64,000 nucleotides of DNA from contig JAFMBV010000006.1 in assembly GCA_017858255.1 (NCBI GenBank), positions 1 to 64,000 of the forward strand, written 5' to 3'. A program made the translations under genes and the position numbers. Shown one piece after another: positions 54,250 to 63,786 of the stretch. The first letter of the stretch is position 1; the number at the start of each line of letters is the position of its first letter. Origin of the DNA: Bacteriovoracaceae bacterium. GTDB lineage: Bacteria > Bdellovibrionota > Bacteriovoracia > Bacteriovoracales > Bacteriovoracaceae. Under the pieces are notes generated by a model that did not search any database, was not told where the DNA came from, and saw only the letters and a program-made list of their open reading frames with translations.

Positions 54250-54981
54250 ATGAATAAATATCTTAAATATCTCACGCTCCTTTTTCTCTTAACGACCAAT
54301 TCATTGGCCTTCGAGTTGAGTCCCATGACTTTAGAGTTGGTTCCAGATTCTGGCGAACGAAATGCTGTTTTTACGATTACGAATGATAGTAAAAAGCCAA
54401 TAGCCGTTCAGATCCATTTAACGAAAAGAGTGATGAGTGAATTTGGAAAGGAAACGAATCCAGATGCAGGAGATAAGTTTTTAATTTTTCCCGATCAATT
54501 AATTGTTAAGTCAGGGGAGAAGAGAGCGATTAAAGTTTCCTATTTAGAAAAAGGAGAGATTAAAGAGGAGGAGGCATTTCGTTTTGTAGCTGAACAATTA
54601 CCAATTGATTTAGATAAATTAAAAAAAGGTCAGTCCACTAATATAAAAATTTTACTGAAGTATCGAGCAGCATTTTATTTAAGCCCAGAGAAGGGTGAGG
54701 GAAGAGTTTCTTTAAACTCTTATGATTTGAATACGAAAACTCAGAAATTAAAGATGAAAGTTGAAAATAAGGGGAATAAGCACATTCTCTTAAGAAAACA
54801 TGCGATTGCTTTTAAAATTGGTGAGATTAAATATATCCTAAAAAGTGAGGAGATGGCGGGCTTCTTTGGTGAGAATATTCTTGCTGGAAGCAGTAGGATC
54901 TTTAAGCTTAAAATCCCAAGGCGCTTGCTCACTCCCTTAAGTAAGACACGAAAGTTTAAGGTGAGTTTAGTAAAAATTTGA
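54250..54981 (+). CDS. PapD-like periplasmic pilus chaperone
   Basis: A 243-residue exported protein: signal peptide (LKYLTLLFLLTTNSLA), then two Ig-like domains. The G1-strand/donor region is PDQLIVKSGEKRAIKVSY and the chaperone signature-like block RFVAEQLPIDL. It binds nascent pilins in the periplasm and donates a strand. The stop overlaps the usher TTG start (TTGA). Confidence 0.8.
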   Translation: MNKYLKYLTLLFLLTTNSLAFELSPMTLELVPDSGERNAVFTITNDSKKPIAVQIHLTKRVMSEFGKETNPDAGDKFLIFPDQLIVKSGEKRAIKVSYLEKGEIKEEEAFRFVAEQLPIDLDKLKKGQSTNIKILLKYRAAFYLSPEKGEGRVSLNSYDLNTKTQKLKMKVENKGNKHILLRKHAIAFKIGEIKYILKSEEMAGFFGENILAGSSRIFKLKIPRRLLTPLSKTRKFKVSLVKI

Positions 54982-57401
54982 AAAACCTCTCAATCCTAAT
55001 ATTTTTCTTGAGTGTAGTGCTTTCAATGACAGCAACTGCGGAGGTCGATCTTTTTGAAAAGGTTTTTCAAAAAAAGACGGAAAAGGTTGTTTCTCTACCA
55101 CTTTTTTTTGAGGGAAGTTTTCTTGGCGAGGTGCTGGCCAAAATCACCAACGGAGCGAGCTTAAAAAGTATAGAGAAGTCCTCACTCAAAAACTTAATCG
55201 AGAATAATCTCAGAGAGGAAATTGTTTCTAAGATATTGGTATCTGATAAGAATTATTTATCTAAAAAAGAATTAGGGTCATTGGGAATAACCACAGGCTT
55301 TGATTCTAAGAATCTTTATGTATTTATCGAAATTCCAAGTCATCTAAGAAGATTAAAAGGAGCAGATCTTTCGTTCAATCGCATACCTCGTTGGGCCAAT
55401 GGAGCCAAGAAGTCTCAAGGGGTTTCTGGTTTCCTGAATTTATTTAATTACTATAATGACAGTGATCTCGTGGCCAATGATTCTTATACTAGTGATCAAA
55501 GTCTTAATTTAAATTTTGGAAATTTGTCCCTACTAGGTCAGACGAGTTGGCAAAGAGATAGTGAAAGTCGCTTTATACGACAAGACTTTAGACTAACATA
55601 TGATTGGCAAGAACATCTTATTAGGGCCCAGCTTGGAGATTTAAATTACCAGGTATCAGATTATCAATCATTTCAATCAGGTGCTGGGCTTCTTGTAAGT
55701 ACCAATTTTAATTTAAATCCTTATCGTCTATTTAACCCAATGAGTTTTAGAGAAATAACATTAAATGCACCGTCGAGGGTTAGGGTTTTTATCAATGAAG
55801 TTTTGGTGCAAACGCTAAGACTACCCTCTGGAAGGCATCGTTTAGATAACTTACCCCTTAACGAAGGTATCAACAATATTCGACTTGAAATTCAAGATAA
55901 TCGTGGAAGACAGGAAGATGTTTCTTTTACGGGAACGACAAGCTTTTCATTAATTGGTCGTGGTCTGCATGACTTTACTTATGGGGGGGGAGTACCAGCA
56001 GAGGATGCTCTTGGTGACCGTAGATATGATACAAATTATAAGAAATACTTTTATGTCGCGAATCACCTTTATGGCCTTAATGATTCTGTGAATGTTGGCT
56101 ATGGTTTAATGGGGAACTCCTTACAACGTTTACTTTCAGTAAAAGGATTGATGCAAAACTCTTGGGGACTTTCCACTCTTAATGTCTCTGGAGCTCAATT
56201 ATTAAAACCATCTACTGGCAATGGCGGGGTGGGGAGTGCAGCACGCTTCACTCACTTGTTTAGAGATTATCAGAATAAAGAACGTCGTTTAAGGACTTTT
56301 GATCTAGCGTTGGAATACCTAGGGGTTGGCTTTGTGCCAATGGAGACACTTGTTGAAAGACAGGAAGCAAGTGTCAGACCAGAAATTGGTTATACTCAGT
56401 TTCTAAGTGATTATTTAAATGTGCGATTGAGAGTCTCGTATCGATTTAACTCAAAAAACACGAATGAAAACTTCTATAATGGGTCTCTTGCCAGCACTCT
56501 TTTATTTAAGCGCTTTTACCAGATTAGCGGTCAATACTCTTTTTCGGGATTCCGTTCAGGTGAAAAAGACCATCAACTCCTCTTTTCTTTTAATTGGTCT
56601 CTTCCATCTTCTGGTCAAGTTATAACGACTTCCTATAATACCAAAACTTATGAGTCTACTGGGCAGATGTCTTTTACTGGCCAGGGGAGACCTAGTCGTT
56701 GGCGAGGTCAAGGAAATATTCGTAAAAGCCCCCAGCGAAAGCAATATGAAGTTGAGCTTGGTCGTGAGTCCCAAAGGTATAATGCTAACTTTAGTTATTT
56801 AATGAGAGATGGTAATGATGGTGTAGATTCTCGTACTAAGACAGCGAATTTTAGTACTGCTTTGGCCTTTGCAGGCGGACAGTTCTCATTAAGTAGACCC
56901 ATTAATGAAAGTTTTGCCTTGGTCGCAACATCTGGTGCGATACGTGATTACAGTTTGTATTTAAATAAAAATAGTGATCACTATGAAGCAGAGACTGGAA
57001 TATTGGGCAGCGCTGTCTTGCCAAATTATCAAGCATACCGTTTTTATCCTATTCGTATTGATAGTCGAGCTCTGCCATTTGGGATGGAAGTTCCTCCTGA
57101 GGAAGTCGTTGTTGAAGCCCCTTATCGTGGTGGTGTACTTATTGATATTTTCTCAAAGCAAACTAAGGCCCTCGTCGGGAAAGTAAGCGTGAAGGGAATA
57201 CCCATTCCTTTGAAAACGGGGCGGCTTGTTGGCGCTGATAAGTCTAGTTATAACTTTTTTACGAATCGAAAAGGACGCTTTCTCGTTGAATCTATTTTAC
57301 CAGGGAAGTATCAGTTATCTATTGAAGGACGATTTCTGGGAGAGCTGAATATTCCTAAAGAGGGCGATTCAGTTACTAGATGGGAGCATAATTATGAATA
57401 A
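54978..57401 (+). CDS. Outer-membrane usher
   Basis: An 807-residue usher: signal peptide (MKNLSILIFFLSVVLSMTATA), N-terminal domain, a long beta-barrel with many alternating aromatic strands (for example YNDSDLVANDSY, LSLLGQTSWQRD), and the plug/middle motif PSRVRVFINEVLVQTLRLPSG with LNEGINNIRLEIQDNRG. C-terminal domains at about 700-807 (GGVLIDIFSKQTKALVGKVSVKG, SILPGKYQLSIEG). It exports and polymerises pilins. Slightly short compared with FimD (about 830-880). TTG start. Confidence 0.88.
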   Translation: MKNLSILIFFLSVVLSMTATAEVDLFEKVFQKKTEKVVSLPLFFEGSFLGEVLAKITNGASLKSIEKSSLKNLIENNLREEIVSKILVSDKNYLSKKELGSLGITTGFDSKNLYVFIEIPSHLRRLKGADLSFNRIPRWANGAKKSQGVSGFLNLFNYYNDSDLVANDSYTSDQSLNLNFGNLSLLGQTSWQRDSESRFIRQDFRLTYDWQEHLIRAQLGDLNYQVSDYQSFQSGAGLLVSTNFNLNPYRLFNPMSFREITLNAPSRVRVFINEVLVQTLRLPSGRHRLDNLPLNEGINNIRLEIQDNRGRQEDVSFTGTTSFSLIGRGLHDFTYGGGVPAEDALGDRRYDTNYKKYFYVANHLYGLNDSVNVGYGLMGNSLQRLLSVKGLMQNSWGLSTLNVSGAQLLKPSTGNGGVGSAARFTHLFRDYQNKERRLRTFDLALEYLGVGFVPMETLVERQEASVRPEIGYTQFLSDYLNVRLRVSYRFNSKNTNENFYNGSLASTLLFKRFYQISGQYSFSGFRSGEKDHQLLFSFNWSLPSSGQVITTSYNTKTYESTGQMSFTGQGRPSRWRGQGNIRKSPQRKQYEVELGRESQRYNANFSYLMRDGNDGVDSRTKTANFSTALAFAGGQFSLSRPINESFALVATSGAIRDYSLYLNKNSDHYEAETGILGSAVLPNYQAYRFYPIRIDSRALPFGMEVPPEEVVVEAPYRGGVLIDIFSKQTKALVGKVSVKGIPIPLKTGRLVGADKSSYNFFTNRKGRFLVESILPGKYQLSIEGRFLGELNIPKEGDSVTRWEHNYE

Positions 57402-58326
57402 ACTTTTTTCTTTCCCCATTGTTTTAATGTTTTTTGGATTCAATTCGTGGGCCCTTACTGACTGTGGTCTTAGTCTTGATATTAATAATATTTCCTTTCC
57501 TTCTGCGGGAACCTCTCAAACCTTTACTGCCAATGTAACCTTGACGAGAACAAACACTACCGGACAATGCAAAAAATTTAATATTGGTTTCTCAACAGGT
57601 ACTTCGGGTAATTACATGCGACGGGCCTATAGTGGCAGTAAATATATTTCTTATAACCTTTATAAAGATAATATAACGAATGTCTCATTAAAGTCATTGG
57701 CAGATAACTCAAATAAAAATGAATTGATTAAAATTAACTTCAAAAAAAAGTCAGACATTTCTAAGAGCGTCACCTTCGAAGCTAGGTTGCCGGTACCAAA
57801 TGATGGACGCTCTATATTAGCAAAGGGTAACTATATTGATACAATTCAAGCCACTGTAGAATCTAAGAATGGTCAGGCACAAAGTGTTGCTAAAAACTTT
57901 CAAGTTGCGCTTAACATTCAACCAGAGATTAATATTTCCTTAGCAAGTCCCTCTACTCCTTTTGATCCGACTTCTACTTCTTATACGCTTGAGTTCGTTC
58001 CTATTGTTGAAGGGGATTCTCGTCAAGTTGATCTTAAAGTTAGATCCAATGCTGGTTACACAGTATCTATAGAGTCGTTTAATGGTGGATATCTCAAACA
58101 TAAGAATGATGGAAACTTTACCATTCCTTATCAGTTTACTGTTGAAAACGGGGCCGCGCGCTCTTTTGGCGGGGCAAATATTCCCATTACTCTTGGCAGT
58201 TCTTCTGGAGTTACACCGCTTGATGGAGTTAAGTTTGGTTTAAGCTTTATTATCGGCAGCCCTGCCGGAAAAATGGCCGGGGAATATGAAGATACAATAA
58301 CTGTCGTGGCCACTAGCACTGATTAG
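57394..58326 (+). CDS. Two-domain tip adhesin-like pilus subunit
   Basis: A 310-residue secreted protein: signal peptide (LFSFPIVLMFFGFNSWA). The N-terminal domain starts with CGLSLDINNISFPSAG and holds a Cys pair (with GQCKKF), the archaic spore-coat-U type. The C-terminal domain ends in GEYEDTITVVATSTD, the pilin motif seen in the major subunit. A large two-domain subunit coded last in the operon is the usual place of a tip adhesin (CsuE-like). Overlaps the usher by 8 bases. Confidence 0.65.
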   Translation: MNKLFSFPIVLMFFGFNSWALTDCGLSLDINNISFPSAGTSQTFTANVTLTRTNTTGQCKKFNIGFSTGTSGNYMRRAYSGSKYISYNLYKDNITNVSLKSLADNSNKNELIKINFKKKSDISKSVTFEARLPVPNDGRSILAKGNYIDTIQATVESKNGQAQSVAKNFQVALNIQPEINISLASPSTPFDPTSTSYTLEFVPIVEGDSRQVDLKVRSNAGYTVSIESFNGGYLKHKNDGNFTIPYQFTVENGAARSFGGANIPITLGSSSGVTPLDGVKFGLSFIIGSPAGKMAGEYEDTITVVATSTD

Positions 58327-58413
58327 TTTTGCTTATGACAACTTGCTTTGTATCTTATTTTATTTATTGAACATCTTTAGCTAATTTATCCCTAAGTTAA
58401 ATAGGGAGGACAT

Positions 58414-59061
58414 ATGTCTAAAGATTTGAGTCGAAGAAATTTATTAAAAAAACTCGCGGTCGCTATTCCAGTGGGAATTGTGGGAAAGTCAGCGCTTGCT
58501 AAAACATGTGGCATAACGCCAGAGCAAACGGAAGGGCCTTTTTATCCCATTGCCGATCAGTTAGATAAGAATACTGATTTAACGAAGGTCACTGGCCGTT
58601 CGGCACAAGCACTAGGGGAAGTCTGTTTTATTGCTGGTGTCGTTCAAGATGAGTTTTGCCAACCAATTCCTGGGGCACTTGTCGAAATATGGCAGGCCTG
58701 TGTAACAGGTAAATACAATCATCCTGCAGACCCTAACCCCGCTAAAATTGATCCAAACTTTCAGTATTGGGGACGAACAGTTACAGACAAGAACGGTGAG
58801 TACCTTTTTAAAACAATCGTTCCTGGTGCATATCCAGCTACTTCGACTTGGGTAAGACCACCTCACATTCATTTTAAAGTACATTTACGTGGTTACGAGG
58901 AATTAACAACTCAGATGTATTGGAAAGGGAATCCATTGAATAAGAACGATCGAATCCTCCAGTCTATGAGCATGAGGGAGAGGGAACTCGTAGAAGTAGA
59001 CTTTAGTGATAGGCGTGGATCACCGTATGGTCAGTTTAATTTAACTCTTAAAGCGCTCTAA
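58414..59061 (+). CDS. Tat-exported intradiol-dioxygenase-like protein
   Basis: A 215-residue protein with a twin-arginine signal (SRRNLLKKLAVAIPVGIV). The mature part has the intradiol dioxygenase fold: TEGPFYP, a candidate ligand Tyr in GKYNHPADP and the iron-ligand pair in RPPHIHFKVH, ending with the YGQFNLTL strand. In cytoplasmic relatives these bind Fe3+ through Tyr2 His2 and cleave catechols; extracytoplasmic members are of unknown role. SD GGGAGGA. Terminator at 59068. Confidence 0.8.
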   Translation: MSKDLSRRNLLKKLAVAIPVGIVGKSALAKTCGITPEQTEGPFYPIADQLDKNTDLTKVTGRSAQALGEVCFIAGVVQDEFCQPIPGALVEIWQACVTGKYNHPADPNPAKIDPNFQYWGRTVTDKNGEYLFKTIVPGAYPATSTWVRPPHIHFKVHLRGYEELTTQMYWKGNPLNKNDRILQSMSMRERELVEVDFSDRRGSPYGQFNLTLKAL

Positions 59062-59067
59062 TAAATG

Positions 59068-59093
59068 GCCCTCTATTAAGGAGGGCTTTTTTT
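59068..59093 (+). terminator. Terminator after the dioxygenase-like gene
   Basis: GCCCTC (59068-59073), 7-base loop, GAGGGC (59081-59086) and seven Ts, 6 bases after the stop codon. Confidence 0.85.
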
Positions 59094-59189
59094 ATTTTAC
59101 TAGATTTTTCTTATTGAGTGTTTTTCTCTAAGTCATTGAAAATACACTTGTCAGTTGTTGTAATGATTATCCGAAGGCTAGGAATCTAT

Positions 59190-59240
59190 ATGATGCTGTG
59201 CGAAGGTTGGCCAGATAGAACAGCTCCATAGCATCATTTA
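59190..59240 (+). promoter_or_regulatory. Structured leader of the YiiX-like gene
   Basis: ATGATGCTGTG (59190-59200) can pair with CATAGCATCAT (59227-59237): 11 bp with one G-U. CGAAGG-YT-RG occurs twice (59172-59181 and 59201-59210), once inside the loop. It lies 33 bases before the start codon. Confidence 0.4.
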
Positions 59241-59270
59241 AGTAAATGTTAGCAGAGGCTTGAGGCAACT

Positions 59271-60872
59271 ATGAGAAATAATCTTATTCTTATCTTTATA
59301 ATAATATCTTCAATGAGCAGTGCTTGGGCGGACGTCCATGCTCTAGATAAGAGTATTGAGAGCCTAGATAATTTAAAGACCCAGATTAATGAGTTGAGCT
59401 TTCAAAAAAGTGCCGGGCCTATCGCATATTATACAAATCTAAAAAATATTGGCGAAGAGTTAAAAAAGATAGCACCTGATTTTCATAAAGAAGTTCTTCG
59501 TGATCTTGAGGTCGAAAAGCCCCTCCATGGTGCTCAGTTAACTCTACTTCATAAAATTGTAGGTGTATTTGTAGAACTCGATTATAAGTTGATTAAAATA
59601 TCAGAGGCCTCTATTAATCAAACACTAAGGGTACTTTCTCTTTTTGATCGTTATGAGAATTTCAATATAATTTATCTTCCTTTCTACAAAGAAAAAAAGT
59701 TTCGAAGGTTAGTAAATGCTGAAGATAGCTCTTATGAAGTTGAAAGAAAGGAATTAAAACGCCAACTTAGACTTTTGATTAATAAAAAAGAAATAGAAGC
59801 AACAAAGGGCCTCTTTCATAAATTTAAGGAAAAAGTTAGAAGAGGCGATATTAGAAGATCTGATCCACTTGTCTCTGTCACTCTTAATCATTCCTCTGGG
59901 AAGCTTATCAATCAAAAGAAGTTTTGGAGTAAGTGGCGTCGTAGGTTAGTGGGCCAAACTCTTGCCGACTTTGGATCAAGGGTTGGTTCTAATATTGTTC
60001 ACCACCTAAGTGGGGCCTTTGGAAATAGTGCTGGATCAATTCGTTGGCGTAAGGGTTGGTTATGGAAGAATGAAAAAATTCGAAAAGAAATCCATGGGCA
60101 GCTAAAACCTCTTGATATCATCACTGAAAAAGTTAGCTACACACCGACAGACTTTTTTATCCCAGGTCATTTTGGTCATAATGCCATCTGGCTGGGGACG
60201 AAAGAACAGCTTGAGGCCTTAAACTTATGGAATGGCCCTACTATTAAACCCTATCAAAAAGATATCTTGGCCGGTCGATCAATTATTGAGACTGACCGTT
60301 CTGGCACTCATCTTAAGTCTCTTGAAGATTTTATGAATGTAGATGAGTTTGGTCTTTTAAGATTTCGTAAAGATACACTTGATGTCCAAAGCGAAAGAGA
60401 GAAGGTTTTAAAAATTTATGAAGTGGCCTTGGCTCAACTTGGAAAGAAATATGACTTTAACTTTGACGTTGAGACAACTGATAAGCTGGTATGCTCTGAA
60501 CTCCTCTATCAATCATTTGGTTCCGTAAATTGGCCAACAGAGCCTTATGTTGGCCGTACAACTATTTCTCCTGACAATGTGGTCTCCCTTGCTCTTTTTG
60601 AGAACCCTCCCATCGATTTGATTTATTTTGCAAAGGGAACAAAATCAGGTCAAATCGTTTATAAAGACAATGATGATCTTGCGAGTGACATTGGTTTTGT
60701 TGAAAAAGATGGAGTCTATAAGAGGCCCTACAAAGTTTGTAAGAACGAGAGAGTCAATAAGCCTGGTGAGCGCGGCAGCGAGACCATCAATAAGAGAACT
60801 TGTGAGACAAAGCTTGAGGATTTGATTTATATCCCTCATCGCCCTCTGCCGGACCTAACTGTCAGCTTTTAA
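59271..60872 (+). CDS. Secreted YiiX/NlpC-P60-type papain-like enzyme
   Basis: A 533-residue exported protein: signal peptide (NLILIFIIISSMSSAWA), a charged helical domain (about 20-220), then a permuted NlpC/P60-type domain of the YiiX kind with His in PGHFGHNAIWLG (about 297-308) and the nucleophile Cys in DKLVCSELLYQSFG (about 405-418). Such enzymes act on peptides or lipids in the envelope; the substrate here is unknown. Preceded by a structured leader. Confidence 0.75.
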   Translation: MRNNLILIFIIISSMSSAWADVHALDKSIESLDNLKTQINELSFQKSAGPIAYYTNLKNIGEELKKIAPDFHKEVLRDLEVEKPLHGAQLTLLHKIVGVFVELDYKLIKISEASINQTLRVLSLFDRYENFNIIYLPFYKEKKFRRLVNAEDSSYEVERKELKRQLRLLINKKEIEATKGLFHKFKEKVRRGDIRRSDPLVSVTLNHSSGKLINQKKFWSKWRRRLVGQTLADFGSRVGSNIVHHLSGAFGNSAGSIRWRKGWLWKNEKIRKEIHGQLKPLDIITEKVSYTPTDFFIPGHFGHNAIWLGTKEQLEALNLWNGPTIKPYQKDILAGRSIIETDRSGTHLKSLEDFMNVDEFGLLRFRKDTLDVQSEREKVLKIYEVALAQLGKKYDFNFDVETTDKLVCSELLYQSFGSVNWPTEPYVGRTTISPDNVVSLALFENPPIDLIYFAKGTKSGQIVYKDNDDLASDIGFVEKDGVYKRPYKVCKNERVNKPGERGSETINKRTCETKLEDLIYIPHRPLPDLTVSF

Positions 60873-60973
60873 AAGTAATCAAAAATTTGTCTTAAGTTTT
60901 TAAGGGCCTAAAGTTGATGTGTTGGTCTGAAGAATTGGCAAAAATTCTTGGGATTTCCGTTCAAGATAAATGA

Positions 60974-61213
60974 TTAATCGTCTGCCCCATTAGAGCCTAT
61001 GGCCTCAACAGGACATGCTGCCAATGCCTCAAGGCACTCTTTTAGGTCCTGTTCAGTTTGGGGCTGGGCCTTAACAAAAGCGTGGCCATCATCATCGTTC
61101 ATTTCAAAGAAGCGAGGTGCCTCACAAACACAAGCATCACAAGCAATGCACTGGTCATCAACATAGAATTGACCCCGTACATTTTGCTCCCACTTTGCTG
61201 TTTTATCTGCCAT
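60974..61213 (-). CDS. 4Fe-4S ferredoxin
   Basis: A 79-residue single-cluster ferredoxin: CIACDACVC (CxxCxxC) near residue 19 and the fourth ligand in ACPVEAI near 67. Acidic throughout. It would carry electrons in the cytoplasm; no partner enzyme is adjacent. 17 bases after the PpiD-like gene on the same strand, so probably co-transcribed. Confidence 0.9.
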   Translation of the reverse strand: MADKTAKWEQNVRGQFYVDDQCIACDACVCEAPRFFEMNDDDGHAFVKAQPQTEQDLKECLEALAACPVEAIGSNGADD

Positions 61214-61230
61214 GAGGACTTAATCGATTG

Positions 61231-62721
61231 TTAAAGTTTAACGTATTGTTTTACAGCAACTTCGTCCCCAATTTCTTTTAGGACGGCCTGCTTGATTTTG
61301 TTTGATAAAACCATTTGTAGCCCATTCTTTTCTTTCTCGCGATCAAAAGGAGGAAGATCTTTGTTATAAGATTTCTCAATGGCCACAATAAGATTTTTTC
61401 CCGTTATGTCGAAATTATAAAAATTAGCTTCTTTATCTTTAAGACCGTTGAAAATATCTTTGTTTTGTTCTGCTCCAATATTGATTTGACCAAGAGAACC
61501 TTCAAAGCGGTTAAACTGCACATTCTCATCTAAAGCAAAACCATATTTCTTCTTAAGCTTTGTGACCTCTTTCATATTTCTACTTTTAAGAGCAGAAGCA
61601 ACTTTTTCAGAAACCTCTTTCATTAAAGCTTTTAGCTCATCTTCTTTTGTTTGGCGGATGAGCTCTGTAGCGATCTCCTTTTTAAAGTCACTGTATTTAG
61701 CTTCCTTTCCTTCTACTCTTTTTTCTACATAAATTAGGTGGTAACCGAAATTAGTTTTTACTGGTGCTGAGACTGATCCTGGACGTAACTTAAAAGCTAC
61801 TCTTTCAAACTCAGGTACCATTTTTCCACGTCCGAAAATACCTAAAGAACCGCCCTTTCCTTTTCCGGTAGGGTCCTCAGTATATTTGTTGGCCATTTTC
61901 TTAAAATTGCTTGAATTAACTTTCTTAGCAATTTCCTTGATTTTTTGCTCTGCTTTTTCAGTTTCACCACCTGGTGTTCTGATCAGAATATGTGATGCCT
62001 TCACTTTCTCTGGTACATCGAGGGCAGACTTTCTTTCTTTGAATAAGTTCTCAGTTCTGGCGTTGTTTGCTTCATTTTTAAGGTATTCATTTATTTCACT
62101 CTGAGAAACGGTAATAAACTTTCTCAGGCCTTCTTCATTAACCTCGGCAACATTAGCGTTGTAGCGCATGGCCTTGAATCTACCGATCTCATCAATGTAA
62201 CGATCACTTACTGGGTATTTACTGAAAAGCGTTTGAGCGTTGTCGGTGTAAACTTGATTCGTAATATCTTTCTCAAAGTCTTGAGGGCTTAAGCCATTCG
62301 CCGCAAGAAGACTCTTGTATTTATTAATGTCGAATTGTCCGTTTGTTTGAAAGAAATCAAATCTCTTAATGGTTTCTTTTATTTGCGTCGGGGCTGCAGT
62401 AATGCCTGCTCTATTGCTGAACTCAAGTTGAAGTTTAGATTGGACTAAATTTCTGAGTGCAGTATCTTTAATACCGAACTTTTCTATATCTTGGCTGGTG
62501 AGATCTTTTCCACCAAAAATAGCATTCTTAAAGAAGTTTATTTGGCGGTTGTACTCCATTTGATATTCCCGCGCTGTAATAGGGAAGCTCCCTACCTTTG
62601 CGACAGCATTAGGAGAGCCTTTCATGGATTCGTATCCTGTGAACATAAAGGACACGACAATTAGGCCGATAAGAAAAGTGACGAAAAAGTTGGAAGTTGT
62701 TTTCTGAAAAGTACTGCTCAT
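61231..62721 (-). CDS. PpiD/SurA-like periplasmic folding factor
   Basis: A 496-residue membrane-anchored chaperone-isomerase. One N-terminal helix (FFVTFLIGLIVVSFMFTGY, about 12-31), a SurA_N-type helical domain (about 40-200), and one parvulin domain (about 240-335) with ASHILIRTPGG, GGSLGIFGRGKMVPEFERVAF and FGYHLIYVEKR. PpiD in E. coli (623 aa) has the same layout with one parvulin domain. It would help fold outer-membrane and secreted proteins, of which the window has many. Divergent from mreC. Confidence 0.85.
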   Translation of the reverse strand: MSSTFQKTTSNFFVTFLIGLIVVSFMFTGYESMKGSPNAVAKVGSFPITAREYQMEYNRQINFFKNAIFGGKDLTSQDIEKFGIKDTALRNLVQSKLQLEFSNRAGITAAPTQIKETIKRFDFFQTNGQFDINKYKSLLAANGLSPQDFEKDITNQVYTDNAQTLFSKYPVSDRYIDEIGRFKAMRYNANVAEVNEEGLRKFITVSQSEINEYLKNEANNARTENLFKERKSALDVPEKVKASHILIRTPGGETEKAEQKIKEIAKKVNSSNFKKMANKYTEDPTGKGKGGSLGIFGRGKMVPEFERVAFKLRPGSVSAPVKTNFGYHLIYVEKRVEGKEAKYSDFKKEIATELIRQTKEDELKALMKEVSEKVASALKSRNMKEVTKLKKKYGFALDENVQFNRFEGSLGQINIGAEQNKDIFNGLKDKEANFYNFDITGKNLIVAIEKSYNKDLPPFDREKEKNGLQMVLSNKIKQAVLKEIGDEVAVKQYVKL

Positions 62722-62871
62722 TTTAAATTACCCTTTTATTTCACAAAGCTGCCTTAAATGGCTTAAAATCGAATCATCATTATGAAACAGGGTCGCCTTT
62801 TCGACAAGTTGTGCTTTTGGTTGACTGCCTGGTTTATAAAGAACTTATTTTAAGGAAGAAAGGTTCTCATT

Positions 62872-63786
62872 GTGCGTCTAATCGAAGACAAAGACCGCCG
62901 TCAGCGGGCAATTTTAAATATCATCGTTTTGCTTGTTGCATTTGTTGGTGTCGCTAAGCGTAGTCAGACACTCGAAGAGACATCTACCTTCGAAAATATC
63001 CTTATAGATAGCTTTTCGCCCATTCAGACGTCTGTGACTAGCGTACGAACCCAAGTATCGAGCTTCTTTGACCATTATTTGGCGAATATTTCGGCATCAC
63101 GGAAGAATGTTGACCTGCGCAAAAGAGTTGGCGACCTAGAAAATAGCATCAATGGTTTTGAAGAACTCGAAAAAGAAAATAAGCGCCTTAAGGATTTACT
63201 ACAATTTGGGCAAGGCATTGGTTATAAAAAAATATTGGCGCAGGTTGTTGCGTGGGATGCGTCAAGTGACTTTCGAGTAATTAGAATTAATAAAGGTCTC
63301 TCTAACGGGGTGCGGCTACAGTCTCCTGTCGTAACTTCTCAAGGCCTAGTTGGTTACATCTATAGACTGACCGATCATTTTGCCGACATCCTCACAGTTC
63401 TCGATAACAACAATAGGGTTGATGGCCTTATTCAAAGGGTGCGCGCACACGGTATTGTTGAAGGCTTCAATAATGAGAAAAGTATCATGAAGTACGTCTC
63501 AAGGGCCGAGCCAATTATTTTAGGTGATGTTGTTATTACCTCTGGTCTTGGAAATATTTATCCCAAAGGCATACACGTGGGCACTGTCTCCAGAATTGAA
63601 AGAGAGAGCTATGGGATAACTCAAAATGTTGAGATAACTCCAGCGGTTGATTTTGGTCGTCTAGAAGAGGTTGTTATTTTGTCTGCTGAAGGCGATGAGC
63701 AGAAAAAGCGTGAGTGGGAAGCTTTGGACCAAATGGATGAGGCCCAAGAAAATCAATCTCGTAGTAATTCAGGGAGAGGTCGATGA
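62872..63786 (+). CDS. mreC: Rod shape-determining protein MreC
   Basis: Periplasmic scaffold of the elongasome. Membrane helix near residues 14-30 (AILNIIVLLVAFVGVA), a coiled coil (about 75-115; NVDLRKRVGDLENSINGFEELEKENK) and two beta domains with VVAWDASSDFRVIRINKG, LVGYIYRLTDHFADILTVLDNNNRV and DVVITSGLGNIYPKGIHVG. GTG start. 304 residues. Overlaps mreD as ATGA. Works with MreB, RodA and the RodZ homolog at the other end of the window. Confidence 0.93.
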   Translation: MRLIEDKDRRQRAILNIIVLLVAFVGVAKRSQTLEETSTFENILIDSFSPIQTSVTSVRTQVSSFFDHYLANISASRKNVDLRKRVGDLENSINGFEELEKENKRLKDLLQFGQGIGYKKILAQVVAWDASSDFRVIRINKGLSNGVRLQSPVVTSQGLVGYIYRLTDHFADILTVLDNNNRVDGLIQRVRAHGIVEGFNNEKSIMKYVSRAEPIILGDVVITSGLGNIYPKGIHVGTVSRIERESYGITQNVEITPAVDFGRLEEVVILSAEGDEQKKREWEALDQMDEAQENQSRSNSGRGR

